Notes: generated by a model not told the origin, from the sequence alone. A stretch of DNA of 64,000 nt from Enterovibrio sp045679545 (GCF_045679545.1 NZ_CP166194.1:2914001-2978000); one strand, 5' to 3'; numbered from the stretch's first letter, positions 34,933-45,012 are shown. Made by a program: numbers and translations.

Positions 34933-36299
34933 TTTCCTTGGCACCACTTTCAACGTTAGTTAGCACCACGGAGAGACCCCCAACCCATTGCGTCGCCTTC
35001 AATGAAGATCGTACCGAACGCAGTTGGTATGAATTCACTCGCGATGTCACGACTCTCAGCCACCAGCTAACGGCGTTACAGGAACAAAAGTGGGCGCTGG
35101 CGTTTGAAGACAGCTATCTCTTTGCCACCGCCTTTCTTGCCCTGTGTCATGCCAATAAATCGATCATTTTGCCTGGGAATTTACAGCCAGGGGCGCTAGC
35201 CGAACTGACCGAACACTATGATGGCATTCTTCATGACACGCGCGTCACGCCGCCGCAAGGTGTATCAGCGGTATCACTTCCCCATACTGACGCTCTCCTA
35301 GAGGCAGACAACGCGCCGCTACAATCTTTTGATAATATTCATTTAACCTTGTTTACGTCAGGATCTAGCGGCACGCCAAAAGCCGTTGAAAAATCGCTAT
35401 TTCAATTGCAACAAGAGCTAAACCAGCTCGAGCAGCAATGGGGCAAGCAGGTTCACCACGCCACGTTCTTTAGCACGGTTTCCCATCAGCATATTTACGG
35501 TTTACTGTTTCGTGTGCTTTGGCCACTCTGTGCAGGTCGCCCTTTTATGTGCAGCGATTTGATCTATCCAGAGCAGGTCATTGCGCAAGCCAAACCTGAC
35601 CATGTGTTGGTCAGCAGCCCTGCTTTACTAAAAAGGCTAGCCGATCAAACCGCATCAGGATCGTATGGTGCGATCTACTCATCCGGAGGCCCTTTACCTC
35701 ATGATGCAGCCAAGCACAGTGCAATACGTCTTGGTGAGTTACCCATTGAGGTCTATGGCAGCACCGAGACAGGTGGTATAGGCTTTCGCCAACAAGATGA
35801 AGAATCTACACCTTGGCGCTTGTTTGATGGCATTCAGGCATCACTGGACGCAGAGGGCTGCTTGTCACTGCTTTCACCCTATATTGACCCACATAACTGG
35901 TATCACACCGCTGATATTTGCGACCTGATAAATGCTCAGCACTTCCTGCTGAAAGGACGAGCAGATCGCGTGGTGAAAATTGAAGAGAAGCGCGTTTCCC
36001 TGCCGGAAATCGAACAGCGCCTTTGTCAAAATCCATGGGTCATCGACGCAGCAGCATTGGTGTTATCTCAAGATGACAGGCAAGTCATCGGCGCAGCAGT
36101 GGTATTATCTGCGCAAGGATGGAAAACCTTAAATAGCATGGGCCAAGGCAAGTTCAAACTGTCGATGCGTCAGTCTCTCAGAGCATGGCTAGAACCTATC
36201 GCCATTCCAAGGCAGTTGCGATTTGTGCAACATATCCCGCAAAATAGTCAGGGTAAAAGGCAGCATCCACTCATTGAAGCCTTGTTCGCCGACCAATAG
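34929..36299 (+). CDS. apeH: Aryl:ACP ligase (AMP-forming) ApeH
   Basis: A 456-residue adenylating enzyme of the ANL family. The AMP-binding motifs LFTSGSSGTPKAVEKS and YGSTETGGIG and the hinge/C-terminal lysine region (KGRADRVVKIEEKRVSLPEIE) are present. It activates the aromatic starter acid and loads it on the carrier protein. The GTG start overlaps the apeG stop. Known APE ligases use 4-hydroxybenzoate; the ammonia-lyase in this operon raises the possibility of a cinnamate-type substrate. Confidence 0.9.
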   Translation: MISLAPLSTLVSTTERPPTHCVAFNEDRTERSWYEFTRDVTTLSHQLTALQEQKWALAFEDSYLFATAFLALCHANKSIILPGNLQPGALAELTEHYDGILHDTRVTPPQGVSAVSLPHTDALLEADNAPLQSFDNIHLTLFTSGSSGTPKAVEKSLFQLQQELNQLEQQWGKQVHHATFFSTVSHQHIYGLLFRVLWPLCAGRPFMCSDLIYPEQVIAQAKPDHVLVSSPALLKRLADQTASGSYGAIYSSGGPLPHDAAKHSAIRLGELPIEVYGSTETGGIGFRQQDEESTPWRLFDGIQASLDAEGCLSLLSPYIDPHNWYHTADICDLINAQHFLLKGRADRVVKIEEKRVSLPEIEQRLCQNPWVIDAAALVLSQDDRQVIGAAVVLSAQGWKTLNSMGQGKFKLSMRQSLRAWLEPIAIPRQLRFVQHIPQNSQGKRQHPLIEALFADQ

Positions 36300-36321
36300 C
36301 ATCACTGCATACAGGAAGATC

Positions 36322-36672
36322 ATGCAACGAAAACCCACAGTGATCAGTGCTGATATCACTGAAAACTCAGCCACATTGACGCTCAAAATCGACCGGGCGC
36401 TCGAGGATTTTAAAGGGCATTTCCCACAATACTCCATCCTGCCCGGCGTTACACAGATCGATCTGGCCGTGAATTATGCGCGAGAATATTTTGGCTTGAC
36501 CGGCTCATTTGGTGGGATGGAAGTGATCAAATTCCAAGAGCCTATCTTGCCAGACATGACAGTCACCTTGTCGTTAACTTGGGATGCTGAGAAACAAAAA
36601 TTATACTTCCGATATGACTCTGGCCAATCTGCACATTCATCAGGCCGGATGCTATTGAGCGAATGTGAATGA
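36322..36672 (+). CDS. apeI: Hotdog-fold 3-hydroxyacyl-ACP dehydratase ApeI
   Basis: A 116-residue FabZ/FabA-like hotdog protein with the catalytic His in FKGHFPQYSILPGV. AGGA lies six bases before the ATG at 36322; the frame is open further upstream but only inside apeH. In the studied APE system ApeI and ApeP form a dehydratase complex. The stop overlaps the apeJ start (ATGA). Confidence 0.9.
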   Translation: MQRKPTVISADITENSATLTLKIDRALEDFKGHFPQYSILPGVTQIDLAVNYAREYFGLTGSFGGMEVIKFQEPILPDMTVTLSLTWDAEKQKLYFRYDSGQSAHSSGRMLLSECE

Positions 36673-38363
36673 ACACCTATAACCCGTGCTTTTTGATCCC
36701 TTGCTACAATCACGGTGCAACGATTGGCGAGGTGGTTACCGCCCTGCATGCGTTCTCTCTGCCTGTCGTCATCGTCGATGATGGCAGTGACAACCAGACC
36801 AAACAGCAGCTTGCTCTGGTTGAGAAAAATACGGATGTTCATCTTCATACCTTGCAGGAAAATCAAGGTAAAGGCGGCGCAGTCATGGCAGGCATGCGCA
36901 AAGCCGCTGAACTCGGTTTTACCCACGCCTTGCAAATTGATGCAGACGGACAACACGACCTCACTGCTGTCCCAGAACTGATTGCCGCCTCAACCGCTAA
37001 CCCTCTATCTCTGATTTCGGGCTGTCCGGTTTACGACGAATCCGTGCCCAAATCGCGGTTATATGGTCGCTACATCACCCATTTTTGGGTCATGATTGAA
37101 ACCTTATCTACCTCCATCAAAGACTCAATGTGTGGCTTTCGCGCCTACCCGTTGGCACAAACCCTGGTCGTCATCGAGCAATCCTCTCCCGGTCAACGCA
37201 TGGATTTCGACATCGAGATCATGGTGCGAATGTACTGGGAAGGCATAGATATCCGGTTCATTGATATTCGCGTCATCTATCCCGAAGGCGGCCTCTCCCA
37301 CTTCGATGCACTGCGTGACAATGTGCGTATCAGCAAAATGCACACCATGCTGTTTTTTTCCATGTTGCCAAAAATCCCGCGCTTGCTGGCGATGAAAAAA
37401 AACAAAAACGCCCACTGGTCACGTCGAAAAGAACGCGGCACCATTTTAGGCATCAAAATACTGCTCAGCATCTACCGGATTCTTGGTAGAAAAGCATTCA
37501 GCCTTTTGCTACGTCCCGTCATGGTTTACTACTGGCTGACCGGAAAGGCAGCGCGAAGTGCATCTGAAGATTTTCTGCGTCGGGTTGGTGAATACTCACA
37601 GCAACACAATCTGCCCGAAACGCCAAACCTTACGTCTTATCGTCACTTGGTGTCGTTTGGCGAAACCATGATGGATAAGCTCGCCGCTTGGCAGGGCGAC
37701 TTTGACGAAAGTCATTTGACCATTTCTGGTGCTGAACATTTTCAGCGTATCGTCGCCGAAAAACGTGGTGCAATTATGATTGGTTCACACCTAGGCAATA
37801 TTGAACTTTGCCGTGCACTCAGCCGCCGTCATACCAAGGTAAAAATCAATGCACTCGTGTTTACCGAGCATGCCGAACAGTTCAATCGCGTGATGGACGA
37901 AGTCAATCCAAACTCATCGGTAAACCTACTCACCGTATCCAATTTAGGTCCAGACACAGCAATTATGCTGCAACAAAAAATCGACCAGGGAGAGTGGATC
38001 GTCATTGTTGGAGACAGAACCTCAGTCACGCGAGAAGGCCGTGTAGTCATGGCAGATTTCCTCGGCCAGCCCGCTCCCTTTCCGCAAGGACCTTTCGTAT
38101 TGGCCGCAGTGCTGAAAGCGCCCGTGTTTCTTCTATTTGGGATCCGTGAAGAGGGCTGCAATAGCCCGCATTTCAACGTGTATTTCGAACCGTTTTATGA
38201 CCCAATCCTCTTACCTCGAGGAAAGCGAGAAGAAGCACTTCAAGAGGTCGTCGAACGTTATGCAAAGCGGTTAGAGCACCACACACTCAAAGTACCGCTT
38301 CAATGGTATAACTTTTTCAATTTTTGGCAGTTAACGAGCAACGACAATGACACTCAACGCTGA
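36669..38363 (+). CDS. apeJ: Glycosyltransferase-acyltransferase fusion ApeJ
   Basis: A 564-residue two-domain protein. The N-terminal part (about 5-225) is a family 2 glycosyltransferase with FLIPCYNHGATI, VIVDDGS and QIDADGQHD (metal-binding DXD). The C-terminal part (about 270-560) is a lysophospholipid/HtrB-like acyltransferase (GSHLGNIELCRAL, GDRT). This fusion is characteristic of APE clusters and probably links the polyene to a sugar-lipid anchor. It overlaps the ammonia-lyase gene by 17 bases. Confidence 0.9.
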   Translation: MNTYNPCFLIPCYNHGATIGEVVTALHAFSLPVVIVDDGSDNQTKQQLALVEKNTDVHLHTLQENQGKGGAVMAGMRKAAELGFTHALQIDADGQHDLTAVPELIAASTANPLSLISGCPVYDESVPKSRLYGRYITHFWVMIETLSTSIKDSMCGFRAYPLAQTLVVIEQSSPGQRMDFDIEIMVRMYWEGIDIRFIDIRVIYPEGGLSHFDALRDNVRISKMHTMLFFSMLPKIPRLLAMKKNKNAHWSRRKERGTILGIKILLSIYRILGRKAFSLLLRPVMVYYWLTGKAARSASEDFLRRVGEYSQQHNLPETPNLTSYRHLVSFGETMMDKLAAWQGDFDESHLTISGAEHFQRIVAEKRGAIMIGSHLGNIELCRALSRRHTKVKINALVFTEHAEQFNRVMDEVNPNSSVNLLTVSNLGPDTAIMLQQKIDQGEWIVIVGDRTSVTREGRVVMADFLGQPAPFPQGPFVLAAVLKAPVFLLFGIREEGCNSPHFNVYFEPFYDPILLPRGKREEALQEVVERYAKRLEHHTLKVPLQWYNFFNFWQLTSNDNDTQR

Positions 38364-39891
38364 TAACACTATCGTATTTGGTGATGGCCCGCTTACCATC
38401 GAATCCGTGGTAGCCATTGCAAATGGTCACCACGCCGCACTTAATCATGATCCTGAGTTCTCAGCTCGCATTGATCGTGGCACCCAGTTTTTAGAGCGCC
38501 TATTAAAAGAAGAAGGGGTGATTTATGGCGTCACCACGGGATATGGTGATTCTTGCACCGTAGCGATTCCTCCTGAGCTGGTTAATGAGCTTCCACTTCA
38601 CCTAACACGCTTTCACGGCTGCGGACTAGGGCAAAACCTCGATCATGTGCAAAGCCGCGCCGTACTGGCGACAAGGCTCAACTCCCTCACGCAAGGCGTG
38701 TCGGGTGTCAGCATGGACTTGCTCAATCAGCTAGTGACCTTGATCAACCAAGACATTTCACCGCGTATTCCGCAAGAAGGCTCGGTCGGTGCCAGTGGTG
38801 ATTTAACGCCACTTTCTTATGTCGCTGCCACGCTGATCGGCGAACGAGAAGTTCTGTACAAGGGTGATATTCGCCCGACCGCCGACGTCTTTGCAGAATT
38901 AGGGATTGAGCCAATCACGCTGAAACCTAAAGAAGGCTTGGCGATGATGAACGGCACCTCAGTGATGACTGCTCTCGCCTGTTTAGCCTTTAAACGCGCC
39001 GAGTACTTGGTTCAACTGTCGACGCGTATTACTGCCATGGTGTCGCTGGCAATGCATGGCAACGACTTCCATTTTGATGAAGCGCTTTTCGCCGTGAAAC
39101 CTCACCCTGGTCAGCAACAAATTGCACGCTGGCTGAGAGAAGATTTGCAAGCAGATCGTCCGCCTCGCAACAGCGATCGCCTGCAAGATCGTTACTCTCT
39201 TCGTTGCGCTCCACATGTCATTGGCGTCTTGCAAGATACCTTGCCTTGGCTCAGACAAATGATTGAAAACGAGCTCAACAGTGCCAACGACAATCCGATT
39301 ATTGATGGCGACAACGAGCGCGTTCTTCATGGTGGACATTTCTATGGTGGTCACATTGCAATGGCGATGGACACACTAAAAACCGCGGTGGCGAACATTG
39401 CCGATCTGCTTGATCGTCAAATGGCGCAATTGATGGATTACAAGTTCAACAATGGCTTGCCCTTTAACCTGACGGGCGCAGAAGGCGATCGTAAACCGAT
39501 CAACCATGGCTTTAAAGCGGTGCAAATTGGCATTTCAGCATGGACAGCCGAAGCGTTGAAAAATACCATGCCCGCCAGTGTGTTCTCTCGCTCCACCGAA
39601 TGCCACAACCAAGACAAGGTGAGCATGGGAACCATCGCTGCACGTGATTGCTTGCGCGTACTGGAATTGACCGAACAAGTGACCGCAGCCAGCTTATTGG
39701 CATCAACCCAAGCGTTGGAAATTCGACGCCGTCACGGCGAATTGGATATGAGCCATTTCAGCCCAGCGTTGCGGGATATGACAAATAACGTGTTTCGTGA
39801 TTTTGACTTTGTGGTTGAAGATCGCCCTCTGGAGCAAGATCTTCGTCGTTTCATTGAACACATTCAGCAACAGGAATGGGAGCTGTATTAA
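38347..39891 (+). CDS. Aromatic amino acid ammonia-lyase (HAL/PAL/TAL family)
   Basis: A 514-residue MIO-containing lyase. The MIO-forming triad Ala-Ser-Gly is in GSVGASGDLTPLSY (149-151), the catalytic Tyr60 is in VIYGVTTGYG, and NGTSVMTALA and NDNPIIDG complete the active site. The selectivity pair (TAL His-Leu, PAL Phe-Leu, HAL Ser-His) reads Phe89-His90, a mixed pair. It lies within the APE operon, not with hut genes, so a role in making cinnamate or coumarate for the starter is more likely than histidine breakdown. Absent from the 18-gene set first named apeA-R, as far as I recall. Confidence 0.9.
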   Translation: MTLNADNTIVFGDGPLTIESVVAIANGHHAALNHDPEFSARIDRGTQFLERLLKEEGVIYGVTTGYGDSCTVAIPPELVNELPLHLTRFHGCGLGQNLDHVQSRAVLATRLNSLTQGVSGVSMDLLNQLVTLINQDISPRIPQEGSVGASGDLTPLSYVAATLIGEREVLYKGDIRPTADVFAELGIEPITLKPKEGLAMMNGTSVMTALACLAFKRAEYLVQLSTRITAMVSLAMHGNDFHFDEALFAVKPHPGQQQIARWLREDLQADRPPRNSDRLQDRYSLRCAPHVIGVLQDTLPWLRQMIENELNSANDNPIIDGDNERVLHGGHFYGGHIAMAMDTLKTAVANIADLLDRQMAQLMDYKFNNGLPFNLTGAEGDRKPINHGFKAVQIGISAWTAEALKNTMPASVFSRSTECHNQDKVSMGTIAARDCLRVLELTEQVTAASLLASTQALEIRRRHGELDMSHFSPALRDMTNNVFRDFDFVVEDRPLEQDLRRFIEHIQQQEWELY

Positions 39892-40331
39892 TGCCTCAGG
39901 CGGCACTTGAAGCGGAAGTAACTCTGATCACGGCGTTTCAGGACGCCGATCCGATGGGCGTGATTTATCACGGCAATTATTTTCGCTTCTTTGAAGAAGC
40001 GCGTCGGGTCATGATGGAGAAAATTGATTACGGCTATTTGGCGATGATGGACTCGGGCTACATGTGGCCAATCATCGACACCGCCGTTAGGTATGTAAAA
40101 CCGATACGCTTCAATCAAACCATTCGAGTGACCGCCAAGCTCTCTGAATACGAGAATCGACTTCGTACTGACTATGTCATCTATGATGCCGAATCGGGTA
40201 CTCGCCTTACCAAAGGACACACCACCCAAGTGGCGGTGAGCATTGAAAGCGAAGAAATGTGCTTTGTATCGCCCCGTGCATTGACAGACAAATTGGAGGC
40301 TTATGGCCATGCTGCATCGTCTGATCGCTAA
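39891..40331 (+). CDS. apeK: Acyl-CoA/ACP thioesterase ApeK
   Basis: A 146-residue hotdog thioesterase of the 4-hydroxybenzoyl-CoA thioesterase type, with the active-site block DADPMGVIYHGNYFRFFEEA. The ATG at 39891 overlaps the ammonia-lyase stop (TAATG) and has GGGAG upstream. It may release chains from the carrier or clear misloaded ones. Its end overlaps the next gene. Confidence 0.88.
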   Translation: MPQAALEAEVTLITAFQDADPMGVIYHGNYFRFFEEARRVMMEKIDYGYLAMMDSGYMWPIIDTAVRYVKPIRFNQTIRVTAKLSEYENRLRTDYVIYDAESGTRLTKGHTTQVAVSIESEEMCFVSPRALTDKLEAYGHAASSDR

Positions 40332-40926
40332 AGTTTTACCTTTGATGATGGTGCTAGCATCTCTGCCTGCCCATGCGTTTGATTTGCCGGATCTCCAGCA
40401 GCGCCTTGCTTCGTCTTCTATCGTGCGCGGGGATTTCACCCAAACGCGTGAAATCGCCCTGCTCGATATGCCCTTGCAGTCACAAGGCGAGTTCTTGCTC
40501 AGTGAAGAGGATGGATTGCTGTGGCAGCAACACTCCCCGTTTCCTGTTTCCTTGATTTTAGCGGGAGAAACTCTTCGTCAGCGCATTCCAGGACAAGCAG
40601 AGCAGGTCGTACACGCCAAAGATAATCCCATGGCATTCTATTTTAGCGAGATGTTTCTCTCTCTTTTTCACGCTGATACTCGCACACTGAAAACGCAGTT
40701 CGATCTCACGCTCACCGGGGATGAAAACCAATGGCAGCTTTCACTGGTACCCATTGCAGCTCCCCTCACTCAGGTGTTCAATAACATTGTGTTATCGGGT
40801 GGCGAGGACATTGAAACCCTGTCATTACATGAACTGCGTGGCGATAAAACCACACTCACATTTTCTGATATCCAACACGCGCCCACAACATTGAGCGACG
40901 AGGAACGTCGTGCCTTTAGCCACTAG
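40309..40926 (+). CDS. apeL: LolA-like periplasmic protein ApeL
   Basis: A 205-residue secreted protein with a signal peptide (cleavage likely after AHA) and a LolA-like outer-membrane lipoprotein carrier fold. I chose the ATG at 40309, nine bases behind GGAGG; an ATG at 40303 is in frame but only three bases from it. Together with the MMPL exporter and the lipoprotein ApeN it would carry the polyene-lipid to the outer membrane. Confidence 0.85.
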   Translation: MLHRLIAKVLPLMMVLASLPAHAFDLPDLQQRLASSSIVRGDFTQTREIALLDMPLQSQGEFLLSEEDGLLWQQHSPFPVSLILAGETLRQRIPGQAEQVVHAKDNPMAFYFSEMFLSLFHADTRTLKTQFDLTLTGDENQWQLSLVPIAAPLTQVFNNIVLSGGEDIETLSLHELRGDKTTLTFSDIQHAPTTLSDEERRAFSH

Positions 40927-43204
40927 AGCCATTGTTTGGCTGATCAGTCTGTGTGTGTTGATTGCGGCCGCTTTGTGGCAGCATCCATCGGCGACGCCGA
41001 TGTTAGACACCAACATCCTCAACCTACTACCCAAAGATCAGCAAGATCCTATTTCGCAAAAAGCGTTTCAGCATGTCGCGCAGCAGATGGAGGATCAGGT
41101 GATTATCTTGGTTGGTCAATCATCGCAACAACAAGCGATTAGCGCCGCTGAATCACTGGCCACAAGGCTCTCCACTCTGCCGATTTTTCAGCATATTGAC
41201 GGACAACTTTCTGCCAATGAACAAATGGCTTGGGTTCGCTCGCTCTCTCCCTACAAAGCGCAGCTTCTTACCCAGAAGCAACAGGTCACGCTACGCACCT
41301 CACCAGAACAACAAGTCACTAAGGTGCTTCAATCGGTGTACAACCCGTTTTCAGGGGTGACGGGCGCAGAGTTGGCAGACGACCCTTTCTTACTGTTTCG
41401 TGACTACATTCAATCTCTCAGTGCCCAAAATGGCCGCTTTACCTTGGTCGATGGTTACCTGACCACCACCCATAATGAGATGCACTACGTGCTGCTTCGC
41501 GCCACCCTAAGTGGTTCGTCCTACAGCATGGCGAATCAGACAATGCTGCCCTCGCTCATTGCCGCAGAAGAGGAGGTCGCACAACAATTCAATGCCGATA
41601 TTCTTCATACAGGCGTCATTTTCTACGCCGCGTTTGGTACGGACAGCGCACGTTCAGAAATCAGCACCATTGGTGTAGGGTCACTGATAGGCGTACTGCT
41701 CTTGGTGCTGGTTGTCTATCGCAGTCTATTACCATTAGGCCTTACCCTGCTTTCAATCGGTTCAGGCATTACCACTGCCTTCGCTGTCAGCTTAATGGTG
41801 TTTGAACAAATCCATCTGTTTAGCTTGGTAATGGGGGCGAGCCTGATTGGGGTTTCTATCGATTATGCCTTCCATTTCCTGACCGAGCGCCTCGCCGCTG
41901 GACAGCAATGGCACCCGCGCAAAGGATGGGCAACCGTGCGTGTCCCCATCACCTTTGGCTTGGTGTCCACCTTGATTGCCTACCTCAGTATGTTGATCGC
42001 ACCATTCCCGGGTTTACAACAGCTCGCTTTGTTTTCTGCATCTGGCCTAATTGGGGCATTCCTTGCTGTGATGTGCTGGTATCCCATACTCACGGCTTCG
42101 CCATCGCGAGATGTTGCGCTGCCGTTTTCACAGGCTTCTACACGCTACCTGCACTTGTGGAAACACGCGACGGTGCGCCGGGGCTTACCTTTGTTTACGT
42201 TGGCGATTAGCCTGTTAGGCATTGGCTTTGCGGACTACGATGACAACATTCAGCAACTGCAATCTTTACCCAGTTCGTTAAAAGCACAGGAACGTCGTAT
42301 TCAAGCCATCACAGGATTGAGCAGTAGCCAACCCATGTTGTTAATCAGAGGAAACAGCGAGCAAGCGGTCATCGAATCTCTGTATCAGTTCACTCCAGCG
42401 TTAGATGAACTGAGAGCAAAAGGCGTAATTTCCGGTTTCCGCAATTTGGCCGATATGGTGCCGCCAGTGTCTGTGCAAAAAGCCAACTTGGCGCTGGTGC
42501 AAGCGCTGTATGACACGCAAGCACACTCGCTCGCCAAACAACTCGGTTTACAAAGTGCGCCCGTCGCCCCTGATAACTTCTCACCATTATTGCCAGAGTC
42601 ATTTTTATCCTCACCCGTAGGCAAGGCTTTTTCGCCCCTTTGGCTTGGCGATATTGATGGGCAATATGCGGCCATTATCTTGCTACAAGAAGTGACCGAT
42701 ACTGCTCAGATCCAATCTTTGATAGAAACAACACCTTCCATCACTATGCTCAATAAAGCGCAGGACGTATCGTCACTGTTTGGTGAATACCGAACCCGCA
42801 TCAGCATCCTCATGAGCCTGTCTGTCTTGGCGATTTTTCTGGTGCTTGCATGGCGATTCGGCCCACGCCAAGCCTGCCTAGTGTTATTGCCTCCCGTTCT
42901 TGCCGCAGGTGTCGGTTTGGCGGCAGGGGCGTATAGCGATGTGCCGATGAACTTGTTCAATCTTCTTGGATTATTTCTCGTACTAGGCATCGGCATTGAC
43001 TATGCCTTGTTCTTCGCCGAGCAAAAGGACAGCGCGCGTGCATTGCTCGCCAACACTTTAGCGGCAGTGACGACCATTTTGTCATTCGGCCTGCTCTCGC
43101 TCAGCAACACCGAAGCTATTCATAGTTTCGGTATCACGGTATTGGTCGGCATTTTCATTGCTTGGCTTTTGTCTCCACTTGCCATCAAGAGTCGTTCACA
43201 ATGA
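40910..43204 (+). CDS. apeM: MMPL/RND-family exporter ApeM
   Basis: A 764-residue membrane exporter with the two-fold MMPL layout: N-terminal membrane helix, large periplasmic loop, five to six helices (about 245-400), a second loop and another helix bundle (about 625-760). Repeated GIGIDYALFFAEQ and GVSIDYAFHFLTE segments are the proton-relay helices of each half. It starts with GTG behind GAGGA, inside apeL. The likely cargo is the aryl polyene lipid. Confidence 0.9.
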   Translation: MPLATRAIVWLISLCVLIAAALWQHPSATPMLDTNILNLLPKDQQDPISQKAFQHVAQQMEDQVIILVGQSSQQQAISAAESLATRLSTLPIFQHIDGQLSANEQMAWVRSLSPYKAQLLTQKQQVTLRTSPEQQVTKVLQSVYNPFSGVTGAELADDPFLLFRDYIQSLSAQNGRFTLVDGYLTTTHNEMHYVLLRATLSGSSYSMANQTMLPSLIAAEEEVAQQFNADILHTGVIFYAAFGTDSARSEISTIGVGSLIGVLLLVLVVYRSLLPLGLTLLSIGSGITTAFAVSLMVFEQIHLFSLVMGASLIGVSIDYAFHFLTERLAAGQQWHPRKGWATVRVPITFGLVSTLIAYLSMLIAPFPGLQQLALFSASGLIGAFLAVMCWYPILTASPSRDVALPFSQASTRYLHLWKHATVRRGLPLFTLAISLLGIGFADYDDNIQQLQSLPSSLKAQERRIQAITGLSSSQPMLLIRGNSEQAVIESLYQFTPALDELRAKGVISGFRNLADMVPPVSVQKANLALVQALYDTQAHSLAKQLGLQSAPVAPDNFSPLLPESFLSSPVGKAFSPLWLGDIDGQYAAIILLQEVTDTAQIQSLIETTPSITMLNKAQDVSSLFGEYRTRISILMSLSVLAIFLVLAWRFGPRQACLVLLPPVLAAGVGLAAGAYSDVPMNLFNLLGLFLVLGIGIDYALFFAEQKDSARALLANTLAAVTTILSFGLLSLSNTEAIHSFGITVLVGIFIAWLLSPLAIKSRSQ

Positions 43205-43782
43205 AAAAAACACACATCTTCCTTGGGCTTTTCCTCCTGCTTAGCCTGGCAGGATGTGCTGCCGTTCCCGAGGGCAATCAGGTCGAAATCGCTCCGAATA
43301 CGTTTGTTTCACTGCCATCACCTGCTGATTTTGGCGGAACAGCCAACGTCAGCCAATTGATCACTGCCAACTGGAACGGCGAAACCAACACGCTTCCTGT
43401 CCAATTACAAATCAGCGAAAAACGCGTTGTCTTGGTTGGGTTTTCGAGTTGGGGAACGCGGATCCTTACCCTGTCCTATTCTGGCAATAAGATTGAAGAA
43501 GATACCTTGGCGGGATTGGGGGCAGTATTGCCTGACGGTCGACAAGTGCTGCTCAATATTATGTTAACGCTATGGCCTGCCGAAACATGGAAACCAGAAC
43601 TTAACGCCATTGGGTGGCAAATGATTGAGCGCGAAAATCATCGTACGTTACTTGATCGCAACGGCGAAACCGTCGCTGAAATACAGTATGATGGACCCTT
43701 GTTAACTGGGAGAATACCAAGCACCATTCAGTTTGAACAATTGCGCCAGCACTATCAAATCACCATTAATACCCTAAAGTAA
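43201..43782 (+). CDS. apeN: DUF3261 lipoprotein ApeN
   Basis: A 193-residue lipoprotein with signal peptide and lipobox LAGC (about 16-19), followed by a mainly beta-strand domain of the DUF3261 type found in APE clusters. The ATG at 43201 overlaps the apeM stop (ATGA). Its place after the LolA-like protein and the exporter suggests a LolB-like outer-membrane acceptor role, which is inference. Confidence 0.85.
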   Translation: MKKTHIFLGLFLLLSLAGCAAVPEGNQVEIAPNTFVSLPSPADFGGTANVSQLITANWNGETNTLPVQLQISEKRVVLVGFSSWGTRILTLSYSGNKIEEDTLAGLGAVLPDGRQVLLNIMLTLWPAETWKPELNAIGWQMIERENHRTLLDRNGETVAEIQYDGPLLTGRIPSTIQFEQLRQHYQITINTLK

Positions 43783-43803
43783 AACGGACTCAAACTCTTA
43801 GCG

Positions 43804-45012
43804 ATGATGGCATCTAATCCACATAAAACGCCCGTTTATATCCATGCCTGTGGATCACATTCCGCACTGGGTCTCACGGAGCAAGACATACACTCAAGTC
43901 TCAGATCAGGTATCGGTCAAGGCATGGCTGGCGACACATTTCAGCTAAACGATGGTTCACGTGTCATTGTGGGCAGAGCCACCAATCCGCTACCCGTGAT
44001 CACATCCGCCTCCCCGAACCAAAATACCCGCAATAACCAGCTCGCCTTATCTGCTTTGGCTCAAATCAGTGAGCAGGTAGAACAAGCGAAAGCGACCTTT
44101 GGTGCGGATCGTATTGCAGTCGTGGTGGGTTCGAGTACCTCAGGTATTTCGGATGGTGAAGTGGCGTTGAAACACCATGCCAAAAACGGCGAGCTCCCTG
44201 ATGATTTTAATTATTATAAACAAGAACTTAGCAATCTTTCCGATTTTATCGCTGACCACTTTGGCTTAACGGGTTTGCATTACGTGGTCTCTACCGCGTG
44301 CTCATCCAGCGGTCGTGTTTTTCTCACCGCGAAACGTCTGTTAAAAGCCGGACTTGCCGATGCGGTGATCGTCGGCGGCGCGGACAGTTTGTGTGCTTTG
44401 ACAGTCAACGGCTTTGATGGGCTAGATTCTGTCTCCAAGTCATTGTGTCGGCCTTTTGGCGAAGGGCGAGATGGCATCAACATTGGTGAGGCTGCGGCAT
44501 TTATGCTGCTTTCCTTGACCCCACCGTCAGAGAGTGACATTCAGATTGCCTTACTTGGCGCGGGTGAAAGCTCTGATGCTCACCATATCTCAGCACCGGA
44601 TCCTGAAGGCCGTGGTGCGGAAGCCGCAATGCAAGCGGCACTAACTGATGCAGGGCTCGCTGCCAGTGATATTGGTTACGTTAACGCGCACGGCACCTCA
44701 ACGCCGCTTAACGATGCCATGGAATCCAAAGCAATCGTGCGTGTGCTCGGAGAGCATGTGCCAGTTAGCTCAACCAAACCGTTAACAGGACACACATTGG
44801 GTGCCGCCAGCGCCATCGAAGCCATGATTTGCTGGCAGATATTACGTCACAATCTCACGCTGCCTGTCCCCGCAGGGCAGCAGGAAAGAGACCCTCTGAT
44901 AGCGCCGATTCGCCTTGTGCAGCATGGCGATACGCTCAAGCAAAATGCTATTCTGAGCAACTCATTTGCCTTTGGTGGCAATAACGTCTGCCTGATTTTT
45001 GGAAAACTATGA
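43804..45012 (+). CDS. apeO: Beta-ketoacyl-ACP synthase ApeO
   Basis: A 402-residue ketosynthase. The active-site Cys is in VVSTACSSSGRVF, with the two His in NAHGTSTPLND and TKPLTGHTLGAAS. In the studied APE system ApeO pairs with ApeC as KS and chain length factor and performs the iterative extension. Two adjacent ATG codons (43804, 43807) are possible starts. The end overlaps apeP. Confidence 0.92.
   Translation: MMASNPHKTPVYIHACGSHSALGLTEQDIHSSLRSGIGQGMAGDTFQLNDGSRVIVGRATNPLPVITSASPNQNTRNNQLALSALAQISEQVEQAKATFGADRIAVVVGSSTSGISDGEVALKHHAKNGELPDDFNYYKQELSNLSDFIADHFGLTGLHYVVSTACSSSGRVFLTAKRLLKAGLADAVIVGGADSLCALTVNGFDGLDSVSKSLCRPFGEGRDGINIGEAAAFMLLSLTPPSESDIQIALLGAGESSDAHHISAPDPEGRGAEAAMQAALTDAGLAASDIGYVNAHGTSTPLNDAMESKAIVRVLGEHVPVSSTKPLTGHTLGAASAIEAMICWQILRHNLTLPVPAGQQERDPLIAPIRLVQHGDTLKQNAILSNSFAFGGNNVCLIFGKL

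Noticed and set aside
36223..36321. Upstream part of the frame that contains apeI
   Set aside because: It lies inside apeH and lacks hotdog-family similarity; AGGA before the ATG at 36322 decides the start.
38347..39891. Calling the ammonia-lyase hutH (histidine degradation)
   Set aside because: No hut genes adjoin it, the selectivity pair is not the HAL one, and it is embedded in the APE operon with overlapping genes on both sides.
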